Source: Rhizobiales bacterium 63-22
GTDB taxonomy: Bacteria; Pseudomonadota; Alphaproteobacteria; Rhizobiales; Rhizobiaceae
Reading direction: 5' to 3'
Assembly (NCBI GenBank): GCA_001898995.1
Contig: MKVZ01000003.1
Coordinates: 19,007-83,006 of the forward strand
DNA length: 64,000 nucleotides
Shown: piece by piece, positions 9,101-18,440 of the stretch
How positions within the stretch are numbered: position 1 is the first letter of the stretch
Layout of the letters: every line of letters starts with the position of its first letter
Program-made: the position numbers and the translations under genes
The notes under the pieces: model-generated
Told to the model about the DNA's origin: nothing
Databases searched by the model: none
The model's input: only the letters and a program-made list of their open reading frames with translations

Positions 9101-9289
9101 AGCTCAATTCCGGTTCAACATTTAAAGTATCGCATCAACGCCCGCCTCTTCTCCGGCAACACATTTTTCTTGCCGGGTCGGATTTCTAAATGTCCAGGGA
9201 CTTCCGCTGTGATTCACCATACGCGTCGACATTCCACCGTGTCCTCGTTGTCAACATCCATCGAGACCGGCCTCGACGCAGGCTTCACG

Positions 9290-9429
9290 GGCAAGCGCTT
9301 GCGCGCCGCCCATTTGATCACGCTCGGCACCGCAACCCGAAGCGCGGCCGCGACCTCGCGCGTCGTCTCCGCAGCCTCAAGCCGGACCATCGCCAGTTCC
9401 CGCAAGTCGATCGAATACGGCATCGACAT
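9290..9429 (-). pseudogene. IS630-family transposase N-terminal fragment
   Basis: Begins MSMPYSIDLRELAMVRLEAA and continues ETTREVAAALRVAVPSVIKW, the N-terminal helix-turn-helix of IS630-type transposases. Similarity ends after about 44 residues; the DDE catalytic domain is absent. Confidence 0.7.
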
Positions 9430-9513
9430 GCTGCCCGACCTCCAACGGTCTGCGCATCGAATCTGATTTGCCCGCCCTTGGGAATCCCGATTCAGTCAAA
9501 TTGCAAACCGGTC

Positions 9514-9588
9514 TAGCTCTCCGTGCGCGGCCATCAGCGCCATGGTGGTGGATTGGATGCCAGCGCCGAGCGAGAGTGCATGCAGGCG
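9514..9588 (-). pseudogene. N-terminal fragment of PAPS-reductase-like protein
   Basis: Reverse-strand frame reads RLHALSLGAGIQSTTMALMA then AHGEL before breaking into a stop. The SLGAGxQSTT pattern is the PP-loop start of the phage/plasmid PAPS-reductase-like family. It is the missing front of the fragment at 3647-3868, same strand and correct order, with about 5.6 kb of unrelated DNA in between. Confidence 0.5.
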
Positions 9589-9794
9589 GATTTGCGAGGC
9601 CTTGCCGGACTCGCATTCGGAGAGAGGAGCGTGGAGCATCACCGGCCTCCCCGATTCCGGCGTCAAGCCAATGGCGAAGCTCTCGTCGCATCAGACCGAT
9701 TGGACCGTTGATCTCAGTGATCTGCGCATCGCTGACGACATAACCGCTCAATCGGAAAAGCCGCACGAGATGCCGCATGACGTCGAGACATAGA

Positions 9795-9998
9795 TGGGCC
9801 AACATCCCGCCGAAGACAAACCGCAAGGGCTCTGTCGTATTCTCGCCCTGGGTCTATCGCCAGCGGAACCTCGTGGAACGGTTTTTCAACAGGATCAAAC
9901 AGTTTCGTGGCATCGCAACCCGATATGACAAGCACCCGGAAAACTACCTCGCCGCCGTAAAGCTCGTCGCCGCAAGAATATGGTGCAAGAGTTTATGA
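9795..9998 (+). pseudogene. IS5-family transposase C-terminal fragment
   Basis: Reads WANIPPKTNRKGSVVFSPWV then YRQRNLVERFFNRIKQFRGI and ATRYDKHPENYLAAVKLVAA. This is the C-terminal DDE-E region (YxxRNxVERxFxxxKxxRxxATRYDK) of IS5-group transposases. The first two-thirds of the gene is missing. Confidence 0.85.
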
Positions 9999-10041
9999 GT
10001 CGACACTGTAGGACGGTCTCCCCGATACCCGCAACATTTCC

Positions 10042-10430
10042 TTATCCAAGGCTTTGCACCTGCGCGCGCAGCCAGCTACAGAACTGCCGCACAACCTTGG
10101 ATTCTGAGCGGCGCAGATAGCGATAAGCGCCGATTTCGACGGGCTCATAGCCGGGAAACGCTACGAGCGCGCCGGAACGCATTTCCTTGGACGTGAGAAG
10201 CGGAGGAGCGAGTGCTATACCGAGGCCGGCAACGCAGGCATGAAGCGCGGCATCATCGGTATCGAATGCGTAGCTGAACGAAAGCACGTGCTGCGGAACG
10301 CCCGTCCTCGCGCACCAGAGCTTCCAATCCCAATTCCCCGGTGCGCACTGAATGGCCGGCACCTCTGAAATGCGGGCGCTACCGTCTGCCGCCAGCAAGC
10401 TCGGCGACACAATGGGGCGACTTAGATCAC
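10042..10430 (-). pseudogene. LysR-family regulator, C-terminal fragment
   Basis: About 130 residues of a GcvA-type LysR effector domain (FDTDDAALHACVAGLGIALA, then RQFCSWLRAQV near the end). The N-terminal helix-turn-helix and the first half of the effector domain are missing; upstream codons (10431-10560) show no family similarity. It therefore cannot bind DNA in the normal way and is a relic. Confidence 0.75.
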
Positions 10431-10482
10431 GGCAAAGGCAGAGCCTTTGCCTCCGATGGGGCTCCCGGCAATAGGGGAAATC

Positions 10483-10527
10483 ATGCGTCTGACCTATGTG
10501 GTGTTTGCTCTTCTCGGCCTCTTCTGG
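10483..10527 (+). pseudogene. Possible EamA/DMT transporter start fragment
   Basis: MRLTYVVFALLGLFW after AGGGGAA resembles the first helix of EamA-type drug/metabolite transporters, then the frame turns into unrelated sequence. Divergent placement from the LysR relic fits a common regulator/transporter pair. Very short, so tentative. Confidence 0.3.
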
Positions 10528-10797
10528 ACACCACTTCAAAAGGACTTTGTTTCTCCGCAAACGGATGAAAACAAAGCCTTTTTCTTTTTCGAACGCTTTT
10601 CAATCCAGCGACCACAACTGAAAATGGCTTGAAATCGGGCAACAAAGGGTGGTTATGAGACACCCTCGACAGCCCGATCGACACCGCTCTATCGAGTGAT
10701 ATCCAACACGGCTACCGAGCGCGGCGTTGCAACAGGTCTCGACCGACACGTGACCTCCCGTGCGGCCTGTGGCAGAGCATCCCGAATGGTCAAAACA

Positions 10798-11418
10798 TCA
10801 AAACGCGGGCTCGATTACCTGCGCCGGAATGTGCGTGGCCTTGCCGTCGGCAAGGCGGTAGAAAGCGTCCTGCGGCTGGTCGAGACGCAGGCTCTCCTCC
10901 GGCGTCATGCCCAGATAGATGCCGCGCAGCACCATCGAGGTCTGCCCATGGCAAACCACGACCAGCGGGCGCTCAAGCCGTACCCCGTCGAGAAAGGACC
11001 TGATGCGTCCGGCGAAGGCTTCGAGCGGCTCGGCGCCCGGCGCATCGAGAAACCAGTCGCTTTCGTCGCGGCTCGCACCGGCTTGCTGGCCTGCGGCCAG
11101 AAGTTCCTCGCGTGTATGGCCCTCCCAGTCTCCGATGCCGATCTCGCGCAGGCGCGCATCGCGCGTCCATGTCAGGCACCGTTCCCCCAACTGGCCGATC
11201 ACGATGCCCGCCGTCTGGACCGCGCGTCCCTGAGTGCTCGAGACGAGATCGGCGCCCTCCTCGCCGAGACAGGCGCCGAGCGCCATGCCCATGCGCCGCG
11301 CCTGCTCCTGCCCGCGCGCCGTCAGGGGCGAATTCCTGTGTCCCTGCTGCCGGTGCTGCGTATTCCAGACGGTTTCACCGTGGCGCAGGACGTAGATCGG
11401 GGCGCTCATGCTGCTCAT
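10798..11418 (-). CDS. Histidine phosphatase family protein (phosphoglycerate-mutase fold)
   Basis: 206 residues with the catalytic phosphohistidine motif YVLRHGETVWN near the N-terminus, a second Arg in SSTQGRAVQT and the distal VVVCHGQTSM. The acid residue region REIGIGDWEG fits broad-specificity phosphatases rather than glycolytic mutases. The ATG at 11418 overlaps the stop of the DeoR gene (ATGA), so the two are coupled. Neighbouring genes (IMPase-like phosphatase, sugar-phosphate-type ABC importer) suggest it removes phosphate from an imported or derived metabolite; the substrate is not known. Confidence 0.85.
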   Translation of the reverse strand: MSSMSAPIYVLRHGETVWNTQHRQQGHRNSPLTARGQEQARRMGMALGACLGEEGADLVSSTQGRAVQTAGIVIGQLGERCLTWTRDARLREIGIGDWEGHTREELLAAGQQAGASRDESDWFLDAPGAEPLEAFAGRIRSFLDGVRLERPLVVVCHGQTSMVLRGIYLGMTPEESLRLDQPQDAFYRLADGKATHIPAQVIEPAF

Positions 11419-12200
11419 GGGCAAATGACCTCTACATTGGCGGCGTAAAGCGCATCCAGATACGCCTTCCCCGGCTGGCTGTCGGTAACGACCGTATCGA
11501 CGGCGCTCAGATCATAGGTGACGAAGCGCGCGCTGGCGCCGAATTTCGAATGGTCGGCCAGAACCACCAGCCGCCGCGCCCTGTTGGTGAGGGCCTTGTT
11601 GATCTCGGCCAGAACCCGCTCATGGTCGAGGAAGCCGATATTGAGCGTGATGCTGCTCGTACCGACGAAGGCGATGTCGTAGATTTCCGACTGCGCCGCC
11701 ATGATGGCCGCATGGCCGGCGAGAATGCCGTGCTCGGGATAAAGGCGCCCGCCGGTGATGAATATCTCGTGCCCGCGGCCGCGCCCCAGCGCGATGCCGA
11801 TATCCATCATGTTGGTGGTGAACTTGCAGGGCACGTGATCCGCCAGAAGCCGCGCCAGCGCGAGCGTCGTCGTGCCCTCGCCGATATAGATGGAATCGCC
11901 TTCCTTCACCAGATCGCGCGCCAGACCGGCGATGGTCGCCTTGCCCGCCTGATTGATGCGTTCGCGCTCCACGAGAGGACGGATGCCGGGCGTCCTGACC
12001 GCGATCGCGCCGCCGTAGACACGCCGCAGCTTGCCGCCACGTTCGAGAAGCTTGAGATCCCGGCGGATCGTCTCCTGCGACGTATTGTACTCCTCCGCCA
12101 GCGCCGCCACCTGAAGCGACTGGTCGCGCTCCAGCCGCTCCAGCAATTGCTGCTGGCGCAGCGAGGACAGGTTCCCCGTTCCCGATGCCGCCTGTTTCAA
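11415..12200 (-). CDS. DeoR/GlpR-family transcriptional repressor
   Basis: About 261 residues: N-terminal DeoR helix-turn-helix (QVAALAEEYNTSQETIRRDL, preceded by RQQQLLERL) and the C-terminal sugar-phosphate sensor domain (DSIYIGEGTTTLALARLL, ...FVGTSSI). Such repressors usually bind a phosphorylated sugar. I prefer a TTG start at 12200 (GGAG upstream, family-like start); an ATG at 12275 would add 25 atypical residues. It is divergent from the IMPase/ABC operon across an AT-rich spacer that holds a Pho box, so it probably controls that operon. Confidence 0.88.
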   Translation of the reverse strand: MKQAASGTGNLSSLRQQQLLERLERDQSLQVAALAEEYNTSQETIRRDLKLLERGGKLRRVYGGAIAVRTPGIRPLVERERINQAGKATIAGLARDLVKEGDSIYIGEGTTTLALARLLADHVPCKFTTNMMDIGIALGRGRGHEIFITGGRLYPEHGILAGHAAIMAAQSEIYDIAFVGTSSITLNIGFLDHERVLAEINKALTNRARRLVVLADHSKFGASARFVTYDLSAVDTVVTDSQPGKAYLDALYAANVEVICP

Positions 12201-12394
12201 ACCGGATGCTCCGTCCTTGTCTCGTTGCTGCGGGCTTCTATACAGGCAACCCACAAAAGCAACAATAACCCACATTCATCGTGTTGGCCATAAAATAATA
12301 ACATACTGATATTTAATGCATAAATTTCGCAATGAATTGAGAGCGCCATTGAAATCAACAAAATTTATTGACCGAATGTTGGTTTGTATGCACA

Positions 12395-12413
12395 CTGTCA
12401 CAAAACTGACATA
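12395..12413 (+). promoter_or_regulatory. Pho box before the IMPase/ABC operon
   Basis: CTGTCACAAAACTGACATA: two CTG(T/A)CA-type half sites 11 bp apart, close to the PhoB consensus, ending 31 bp before the IMPase start and pointing at it. Confidence 0.65.
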
Positions 12414-12444
12414 ACTTTTGCCGGGCAGCAGGGACAAGGGGAGC

Positions 12445-13260
12445 ATGGCGGTGTCGGACGTCAGCCGGATCATCGATGAATTAGCCGCGTTCGCCGTGCT
12501 GTTGGCGGATGAAAGCCGCCGCATCCGCGGGGCGAGCGAGGCGGAAGCCATCGCAACCGAGAAGAAGCCCGACCGCTCGCTGGTCACGGACATGGACAGG
12601 CGGATCGAGGCCGAACTGCGGCGCATGATCCAGCACCGCTATCCCGGCCACGGCATCCTCGGCGAGGAGTTTCCATGGGTGAATGTCGATGCGGAATGGG
12701 TCTGGGTGCTCGATCCGATCGACGGCACGGCGGCTTTCATCGCCGGCATGCCGGTGCACAGCACGCTGATCGCGCTCGCCCATCGCGGCGAGCCGGTCGT
12801 AGGTATCGTGGACGTGCCGGCCATCGACAGCCGCTGGGTCGGCGTCCGTGGGCGCGCGACGGAAAAGAACGGTGTTCCGTGCCGCTTCAACCCCGCGCCG
12901 GAAGCATTCTCCGATGCGATCATGTCGACGAGCAATCCCGAATTCTACGCGGGACAGGAATCGGCGGCGCTCGCCGTCCTGTGTGAGGAAACGGCCTGGC
13001 GCATCTATGGCGGGGCCGCGCTCAGCTATGGATTGCTGGCCGACGGACGAATCCACCTCGCCCTCGATGCGGGCCTGAATATCTACGACTACGCCCCCTT
13101 CCGGCCGGTGATCGAAGGCGTCGGCGGCGTCATCACCGATTGGGACGGCAATCCCGTCACGCTTGCCAGCGGCACGCGGGTGCTCGCCGCCTGCGATCCG
13201 TCCCTGCACGGAAGGGCCCTTGAAAAGATAAAAGGATGGGAAACGGCTCAGCGATGCTGA
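12445..13260 (+). CDS. Inositol-monophosphatase-family phosphatase
   Basis: 271 residues. Metal-binding motifs of the IMPase/HisN family are present: LGEEFP (about residue 74), DPIDGTAAFIAG (about 92-103) and the distal YDYAPFRPVIEGVGG, which replaces the usual WDxAA. Members release phosphate from myo-inositol phosphate, histidinol phosphate or sugar phosphates. Start at 12445 has AGGGGAG before it. First gene after a Pho box and followed by an ABC importer, so a role in freeing phosphate from an imported organophosphate is a reasonable inference; the exact substrate is unknown. Confidence 0.88.
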   Translation: MAVSDVSRIIDELAAFAVLLADESRRIRGASEAEAIATEKKPDRSLVTDMDRRIEAELRRMIQHRYPGHGILGEEFPWVNVDAEWVWVLDPIDGTAAFIAGMPVHSTLIALAHRGEPVVGIVDVPAIDSRWVGVRGRATEKNGVPCRFNPAPEAFSDAIMSTSNPEFYAGQESAALAVLCEETAWRIYGGAALSYGLLADGRIHLALDAGLNIYDYAPFRPVIEGVGGVITDWDGNPVTLASGTRVLAACDPSLHGRALEKIKGWETAQRC

Positions 13261-13357
13261 GCATTTCGCGGCGCATGGAAGCTTCGGCGCCGCGCCGGTG
13301 AGAACAGTACGAGTTTTTCAGGCGTCCGCAGACGGCGCACCCGAAATGGGAGTCCAT

Positions 13358-14431
13358 ATGAGCATCAGCATCTCCAACCTGACGGTGAGCTACGGCTCGG
13401 AAAACGTGATTTCCGGTCTCGATCTCGACATCGCGGAAGGCAGCTTCTTCACGCTGCTGGGGCCGAGCGGCTGCGGAAAGACGACGCTTCTGCGCACCAT
13501 CGCCGGCTTCGTCGGCGCGACGGCGGGCAGGATCGCCTTCTCGGGCAGGGACGTGACGCAGCTTCCGCCTCACCGCCGCGATATCGGCATGGTCTTTCAG
13601 GACTATGCCCTGTTCCCCGACAAGACGGTGTTTGAAAACGTCGCCTACGGTCTGCGCGCGCGGCGGGTACGGGAGGCGGAGATCCGGCAGAAGGTTCCGG
13701 CCGCGCTGGAGCGCGTCGGCCTCGGCCATCTGGCGCAGCGGCGGCCGGCAGCGCTTTCGGGCGGCCAGCGCCAGCGCGTGGCGCTGGCCCGCGCTCTCGT
13801 CATCGAGCCGCAGGTGCTGCTGATGGACGAGCCGCTGTCCAATCTGGACGCGAAGCTGCGCATACAGGTGCGCGAGACCATCACCGAATTGCAGCGCGAG
13901 GCGCGCATCACCACCGTCTTCGTGACGCACGATCAGGAAGAAGCGCTGTCCATGTCCGACAAGATCGGCGTCATGAACCGCGGCGTAATCGAACAGCTCG
14001 GCACGCCGAAGGAAATCTACGCCAATCCGCGCACCGGCTATGTCGCCGATTTCGTCGGCGCGGCCAACCGGATGCCGGTGCGGATCGGCAAGCCGGACGG
14101 CCCGGACAGAGATGCCGGCGTGCCGGTCGAGGTGGCCGGGTCGACCATTCGCGCGCGCTGCGATGCCGGCGTGACCGGCGATCAGGGCCTGCTCATCATG
14201 CGGCCGGAAGACCTGCATCTTTCCGCCGGGCAGCCGGACGGCCGGCAGCATATTCCCGGCACCATCGCCCGTCGCCAGTATCTCGGCTCCCGGACCAGCT
14301 ATAAGGTCCAACTGCGGGACGGACAGTTCATCAATGTGGACCTGCACGGCGAGGGGCACGATTCCTTTCCGACCGACTCCGCCGTCTTCGTCGGGATCGA
14401 GGTGCGCAACGCGCGGGTGATCGCGCCATGA
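13358..14431 (+). CDS. ABC importer ATPase (AfuC/PhnT/PotA type)
   Basis: 357 residues: Walker [11 protein letters not shown]-loop VFQDYALFP, signature [15 protein letters not shown], Walker B VLLMDEPLSNLD and H-loop VTHDQEEAL, then a C-terminal TOBE-like regulatory domain from about residue 235. Start at 13358 has GGGAG upstream. It overlaps the permease by ATGA. The fused permease and the binding protein downstream place it in the Fe3+/phosphonate/hexose-phosphate importer group. Confidence 0.92.
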   Translation: MSISISNLTVSYGSENVISGLDLDIAEGSFFTLLGPSGCGKTTLLRTIAGFVGATAGRIAFSGRDVTQLPPHRRDIGMVFQDYALFPDKTVFENVAYGLRARRVREAEIRQKVPAALERVGLGHLAQRRPAALSGGQRQRVALARALVIEPQVLLMDEPLSNLDAKLRIQVRETITELQREARITTVFVTHDQEEALSMSDKIGVMNRGVIEQLGTPKEIYANPRTGYVADFVGAANRMPVRIGKPDGPDRDAGVPVEVAGSTIRARCDAGVTGDQGLLIMRPEDLHLSAGQPDGRQHIPGTIARRQYLGSRTSYKVQLRDGQFINVDLHGEGHDSFPTDSAVFVGIEVRNARVIAP

Positions 14432-16095
14432 GCGGCCCGCACGGTTTCCGCACGGTCTGGGGATGGCTGGCGCTGGCGGCGCTGGCCGTGCTTCTGGTCT
14501 TCATCGTCTATCCGGTGTTCAACATCGTCGCGCTCAGCGTGAAGAGCGGCTTTTCGGCCGATGGCGGCTGGGTCCAACTCGTCACCGATACGCGCTATCT
14601 CGACGCCATCCGCAATTCGCTGGTCCTGTCCTTCGTCGTGACCGTGCTGTGCGTGCTGATCGGCGTGCCGCTGGCCTATGTCTCGGCGCGCTACCGCTTT
14701 CCCGGCAAGGCGCTCATCGTGTTCCTGCCGCTGCTGACCCTGGTGATCCCGGAAATCATCGCCGCCCAGACATGGCTGATGATGCTGGGCAACAACGGCC
14801 TCGTCACGCGCTTCCTGCGCGGGTACGGCATCCATCTGCCGAGTTTCTACGGCTGGTTCGGCCTGATCACGGTGATGACCTTCATCTATTACACCTATGT
14901 CTATATCGGCACGCTCGCGGCCATATCCGGCTTCGACAAGCAGCTTGAGGAAGCCGCGCAGAGCCTCGGCACCTCGCCGGCGAAATCGCGCCTGCGCGTG
15001 ATGATCCCGGTCATCATGCCGGCGATCCTCGCCAGCGCCCTTTTGGTCTTCGCGATGGTGATCGGCAATTTCGCCACCTCGCTCATCCTCAGCCACGGGG
15101 TGAAGCTTCTTTCCGTCGAGACCTATCAGGCCGCCGTTTCGGAAGGCAGCACCAGCCCGGTGATGCAGAGCACGCTGGCCAGCGTCTCCATCCTCATCCT
15201 CGCCGCCATCCTCTTCGTCAACCGCTGGCTGGTGTCGCGCGGGCGCTACGAGATCGTGCAGGGACGCGGCGCCACTCCCTCGGGCCTCTCCGGCCTGCAC
15301 GGACTGCTGGTCGGGCTGGCGGCGGGGCTGGTCGTGCTCATCTCTCTGCTGCCGATGATCTCGATCGTGATCGGCGCATTCACCGCGTCGAGCGGGCCGG
15401 TCATGCGCTGGGGCGAGTGGACGACGCAGAACCTCGCGCGCGTCTTCGTCACCGCGCCGACGCCGCTCATCAATTCGCTGACCTATGCCGGCAGCGCCAC
15501 GGTGATCGGGGTCGCCTTCAGCACGCTGGTGAGCTATCTCATCATCAAGAAGCCCAACATCATCACGCCATGGCTCGACTATATCTCCTCGGTTCCGCTC
15601 GCCCTTTCGGGCACGGTGCTCGGCATCGGGCTGGTGGTGTCGTTCAATTCCGGCTGGCTCACGCTGAGCGGGACGGCGATGATGTTCATCGTCGCCTATG
15701 TGGTGCGGCGGCTTCCCTTCGGGATGCGCAACGCCTCCTCCACGCTCTACAACATCCCCAACTCCATCGAGGAAGCCTCCATCAGCCTCGGCTCGCCGCC
15801 GCTGCGCACCTTCGTGCGCGTGGTGATCCCGATCATGGTGCCGGCCATCGTCTCGGCCGCCGTCCTGACATGGACCACCACCGTCTCGGAACTGAGCGCC
15901 TCGGTACTGGTCTATTCCGGCGGGCAGGAGACGCTGCCGATCCAGGTGTTCCGCCTGCTCAACAGCGGTCTGATGGCCTATGCCTCCGCCTACGGGCTGA
16001 CCCTGCTCGTCGTCATCATGGTGCCGATCATCGTCGTGGTGAAGATATTGAAGATCGACATCTTCTCCTCGTCGCCCTCGAAACCGGGAAGCTGA
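14428..16095 (+). CDS. ABC importer permease, two fused domains (AfuB/PhnU-like)
   Basis: 555 residues with two binding-protein-dependent permease domains in one chain, each with about six helices and an EAA loop (LEEAAQSLGTSPAKSRLRVM at about residues 172-191; IEEASISLGSPPLRTFVRVV at about 448-467). This fused form is typical of Fe3+-type importers, including AfuB for hexose phosphates. Coupled to the ATPase by an ATGA overlap. Confidence 0.92.
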   Translation: MSGPHGFRTVWGWLALAALAVLLVFIVYPVFNIVALSVKSGFSADGGWVQLVTDTRYLDAIRNSLVLSFVVTVLCVLIGVPLAYVSARYRFPGKALIVFLPLLTLVIPEIIAAQTWLMMLGNNGLVTRFLRGYGIHLPSFYGWFGLITVMTFIYYTYVYIGTLAAISGFDKQLEEAAQSLGTSPAKSRLRVMIPVIMPAILASALLVFAMVIGNFATSLILSHGVKLLSVETYQAAVSEGSTSPVMQSTLASVSILILAAILFVNRWLVSRGRYEIVQGRGATPSGLSGLHGLLVGLAAGLVVLISLLPMISIVIGAFTASSGPVMRWGEWTTQNLARVFVTAPTPLINSLTYAGSATVIGVAFSTLVSYLIIKKPNIITPWLDYISSVPLALSGTVLGIGLVVSFNSGWLTLSGTAMMFIVAYVVRRLPFGMRNASSTLYNIPNSIEEASISLGSPPLRTFVRVVIPIMVPAIVSAAVLTWTTTVSELSASVLVYSGGQETLPIQVFRLLNSGLMAYASAYGLTLLVVIMVPIIVVVKILKIDIFSSSPSKPGS

Positions 16096-16168
16096 AACCG
16101 ACTGGCCGGGCCGCGCCTCGCCGTCGGCGCGCCCGGGACCCAATTGCGCGACGGTGTCGAAAGGAACA

Positions 16169-17164
16169 ATGGCAGTGTCCAATTTGCGGAATCTACTGGC
16201 GGGCATCGCCTTCGTGCTGATGGGCGGCGCCGCCGCCGCGCAGGATGGCAATGTGACGATCTATTCGTCGAACCCCGAACAGGCGCTCGAAACCGTCACC
16301 AGCGTCGCGGCGACGGAAATGAAGGGCGTCAAGGTCAACATGGTCACCGGCGGCAGCGGCGCGATGCTGCGCCGCATCGAGGCGGAAAAGGCCAAGCCGC
16401 AGGCGGACGTGTTCTGGACGTCGAGCGCCAACACGCTCGGCGCCTTTTCCAGCCTGTTCGAGCCGTACAAGTCGAAGAACATCGACGCCATTCCCGCGGA
16501 GCTGCACTATCCGGGCGATCTCTTCACGGCCACCAACATCCATGTCGTCGTGTTCATGGTCAACAAGGACCAGCTTGGCGACCTGCCCGAGCCGAAGACG
16601 TGGGAAGACCTGCTCAATCCGGCCTACAAGGGCAAGATCATCATTGCCGATCCGGGCAACAGCTCGACCGGCTACACGGTGCTGTGGGGCGTCTCCAAGC
16701 TTCTGGGACCGGACAAGTACAAGCAGCTTGCCCAGAACATGGTCGTGACCGGCACGTCGCAGGCCGTTCCCCTCGGCGTGTCGCAGGGCGAATACGCGGT
16801 CGGCCTGACCTTCGAATCCAGCGCTTATCCCTATGTGGCGGGCGGACAGGAGGAGGTCGAACTTGTCTATCCGAACGACGGCACCTTCGTCAGCCCGGAA
16901 TATCTAGGACTGGTCAAGGACGCGCCGGACGGTGCCCTCGCCAGGCAGGCCGTCGATTTCCTGACCTCGAAGGAGGTCGAGGAAAAACTGTTCAAGACCA
17001 CCTTCCGCCGGCCGGCCCGTTCCGACATCGCTGTATCGAAGATCATCAAGATGCCCGAACTCTCTGATATCAAGGTGTTCAAGGTCGACGAGAACGAGGC
17101 CGCCAAAGAGCGCGAGACCTTCCTCGACCAGTGGAAGAAGATCGGCGCGCAGAGCGCCGACTGA
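16169..17164 (+). CDS. Periplasmic substrate-binding protein (AfuA/PhnS-like)
   Basis: 331 residues; signal peptide NLRNLLAGIAFVLMGGAAAA then mature DGNVTIYSSNPEQ. Class-II binding-protein fold of the Fe3+/2-aminoethylphosphonate/hexose-phosphate group (VNMVTGGSGAMLRRIEAEK, ADVFWTSSANTL). The tandem tyrosines that bind iron in FbpA are not evident, and the GGSG loop suits an anionic phosphate group. The ATG at 16169 (AAAGGA upstream) is preferred over an in-frame GTG at 16154. Context with a Pho box and phosphatases suggests a phosphorylated substrate; this is inference. Confidence 0.88.
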   Translation: MAVSNLRNLLAGIAFVLMGGAAAAQDGNVTIYSSNPEQALETVTSVAATEMKGVKVNMVTGGSGAMLRRIEAEKAKPQADVFWTSSANTLGAFSSLFEPYKSKNIDAIPAELHYPGDLFTATNIHVVVFMVNKDQLGDLPEPKTWEDLLNPAYKGKIIIADPGNSSTGYTVLWGVSKLLGPDKYKQLAQNMVVTGTSQAVPLGVSQGEYAVGLTFESSAYPYVAGGQEEVELVYPNDGTFVSPEYLGLVKDAPDGALARQAVDFLTSKEVEEKLFKTTFRRPARSDIAVSKIIKMPELSDIKVFKVDENEAAKERETFLDQWKKIGAQSAD

Positions 17165-17251
17165 CCGCCACGCAATACCGGTTGCCGGCCGGACTCCGGC
17201 GACCGGCAACCGACAGCGCCTGTCCGGCGCATTGCATGTGAAAGGCCGCGC

Positions 17252-18439
17252 ATGACGACTTCCTTCCTCTCGCACATCGACGGCGAACTGGCGCGCCTGA
17301 AGGCCGCCGGTCTCTACAAGTCGGAGCGCGTCATCACCTCCATGCAGGCCGCCGGGATCACGGTGGCCGACGGAAGCAGGGTGCTGAACTTCTGCGCCAA
17401 CAACTATCTCGGCCTCGCCGACAGCGCGGAACTGCGCGAGGCGGCGAAGCATGGCCTCGACCGCTACGGCTACGGCATGGCCTCGGTCCGCTTCATCTGC
17501 GGCACGCAGGAGGAGCACAAACAGCTTGAGGCGAGGATAGCCGGCTTTCTCGGCATGGAGGACGCCATCCTCTACAGTTCCTGCTTCGACGCCAATGGCG
17601 GCCTGTTCGAGACGCTGCTCTCGGAGGAGGACGCCATCATCTCCGACGCGCTCAACCATGCCTCCATCATCGACGGCGTGCGCCTGTCGAAGGCGAAGCG
17701 CTTCCGCTACGCCAACAACGACATGCGGAGTCTGGAGGAAGAACTGAAGAAGGCGGAAGACTGCCGCTTCAGGCTGATCGCCACCGACGGCGTGTTCTCC
17801 ATGGACGGCATCATCGCCAATCTCCGGGGCGTCTGCGACCTCGCGGAGAAATACGGCGCCATGGTCATGGTCGACGACAGCCACGCCGTCGGCTTCGTCG
17901 GCCGCAACGGACGCGGCTCGGCGGAGCATTGCGGCGTCGAGGGCCGGGTGGACATCGTCACCGGCACGCTGGGCAAGGCGCTGGGCGGCGCATCGGGCGG
18001 CTATAGCTGCGGCAGGCGGCAGGTCGTGGACCTCCTGCGCCAGCGTTCGCGGCCCTACCTGTTCTCCAATACGCTGATGCCCGCCATCGCCACCGCCTCG
18101 CTGAAAGTGTTCGACCTGATCGAAAACGGCGAAGCGATGCGCAGGACGCTCTACGACAACGCGGCGCGTTTCCGCGCGTCCATGTCGAAACTCGGCTTCA
18201 CGCTGGCGGGCGCCGACCATCCGATCATTCCGGTGATGATCGGCGATGCCGCGCTGGCGCAGGCCATGGCCGAGAAGATGCTGGCGCTCGGTATCTATGT
18301 CGTCGGCTTCTCCTTCCCCGTGGTGCCGAAGGGGCAGGCCCGCATCCGCACGCAGATGTCGGCGGCGCATTCTTCCGCCGACATAGACCGCGCCGTCGCG
18401 GCGTTCGCCGAAGTCGGCAAGGAACTGGGAGTGATCTGA
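17252..18439 (+). CDS. kbl: Glycine C-acetyltransferase (2-amino-3-ketobutyrate CoA ligase)
   Basis: 395 residues, PLP-dependent alpha-oxoamine synthase; with Tdh it converts threonine to glycine and acetyl-CoA in the cytoplasm. The PLP lysine lies in [15 protein letters not shown] (about residue 244), and the substrate/cofactor segments [18 protein letters not shown] and VDDSHAVGF are present. It follows the binding-protein gene after 87 bp and is separated from tdh by one base, so it may be read from the same Pho-controlled transcript or from its own promoter in the gap. Confidence 0.95.
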   Translation: MTTSFLSHIDGELARLKAAGLYKSERVITSMQAAGITVADGSRVLNFCANNYLGLADSAELREAAKHGLDRYGYGMASVRFICGTQEEHKQLEARIAGFLGMEDAILYSSCFDANGGLFETLLSEEDAIISDALNHASIIDGVRLSKAKRFRYANNDMRSLEEELKKAEDCRFRLIATDGVFSMDGIIANLRGVCDLAEKYGAMVMVDDSHAVGFVGRNGRGSAEHCGVEGRVDIVTGTLGKALGGASGGYSCGRRQVVDLLRQRSRPYLFSNTLMPAIATASLKVFDLIENGEAMRRTLYDNAARFRASMSKLGFTLAGADHPIIPVMIGDAALAQAMAEKMLALGIYVVGFSFPVVPKGQARIRTQMSAAHSSADIDRAVAAFAEVGKELGVI

Positions 18440-18440
18440 C

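Noticed and set aside
9377..9826. 149-codon minus-strand frame between IS630 and IS5 fragments
   Set aside because: No recognisable family; it crosses several junctions, and a different frame there carries the PP-loop fragment.
12418..12445. TTG at 12418 as start of the IMPase gene
   Set aside because: It lies 5 bp from the Pho box with no ribosome site; ATG at 12445 has AGGGGAG and fits the family.
14299..16251. 650-codon open frame opposite the fused permease
   Set aside because: Extremely His/Asp/Arg-rich, no motif; the permease on the plus strand is certain.
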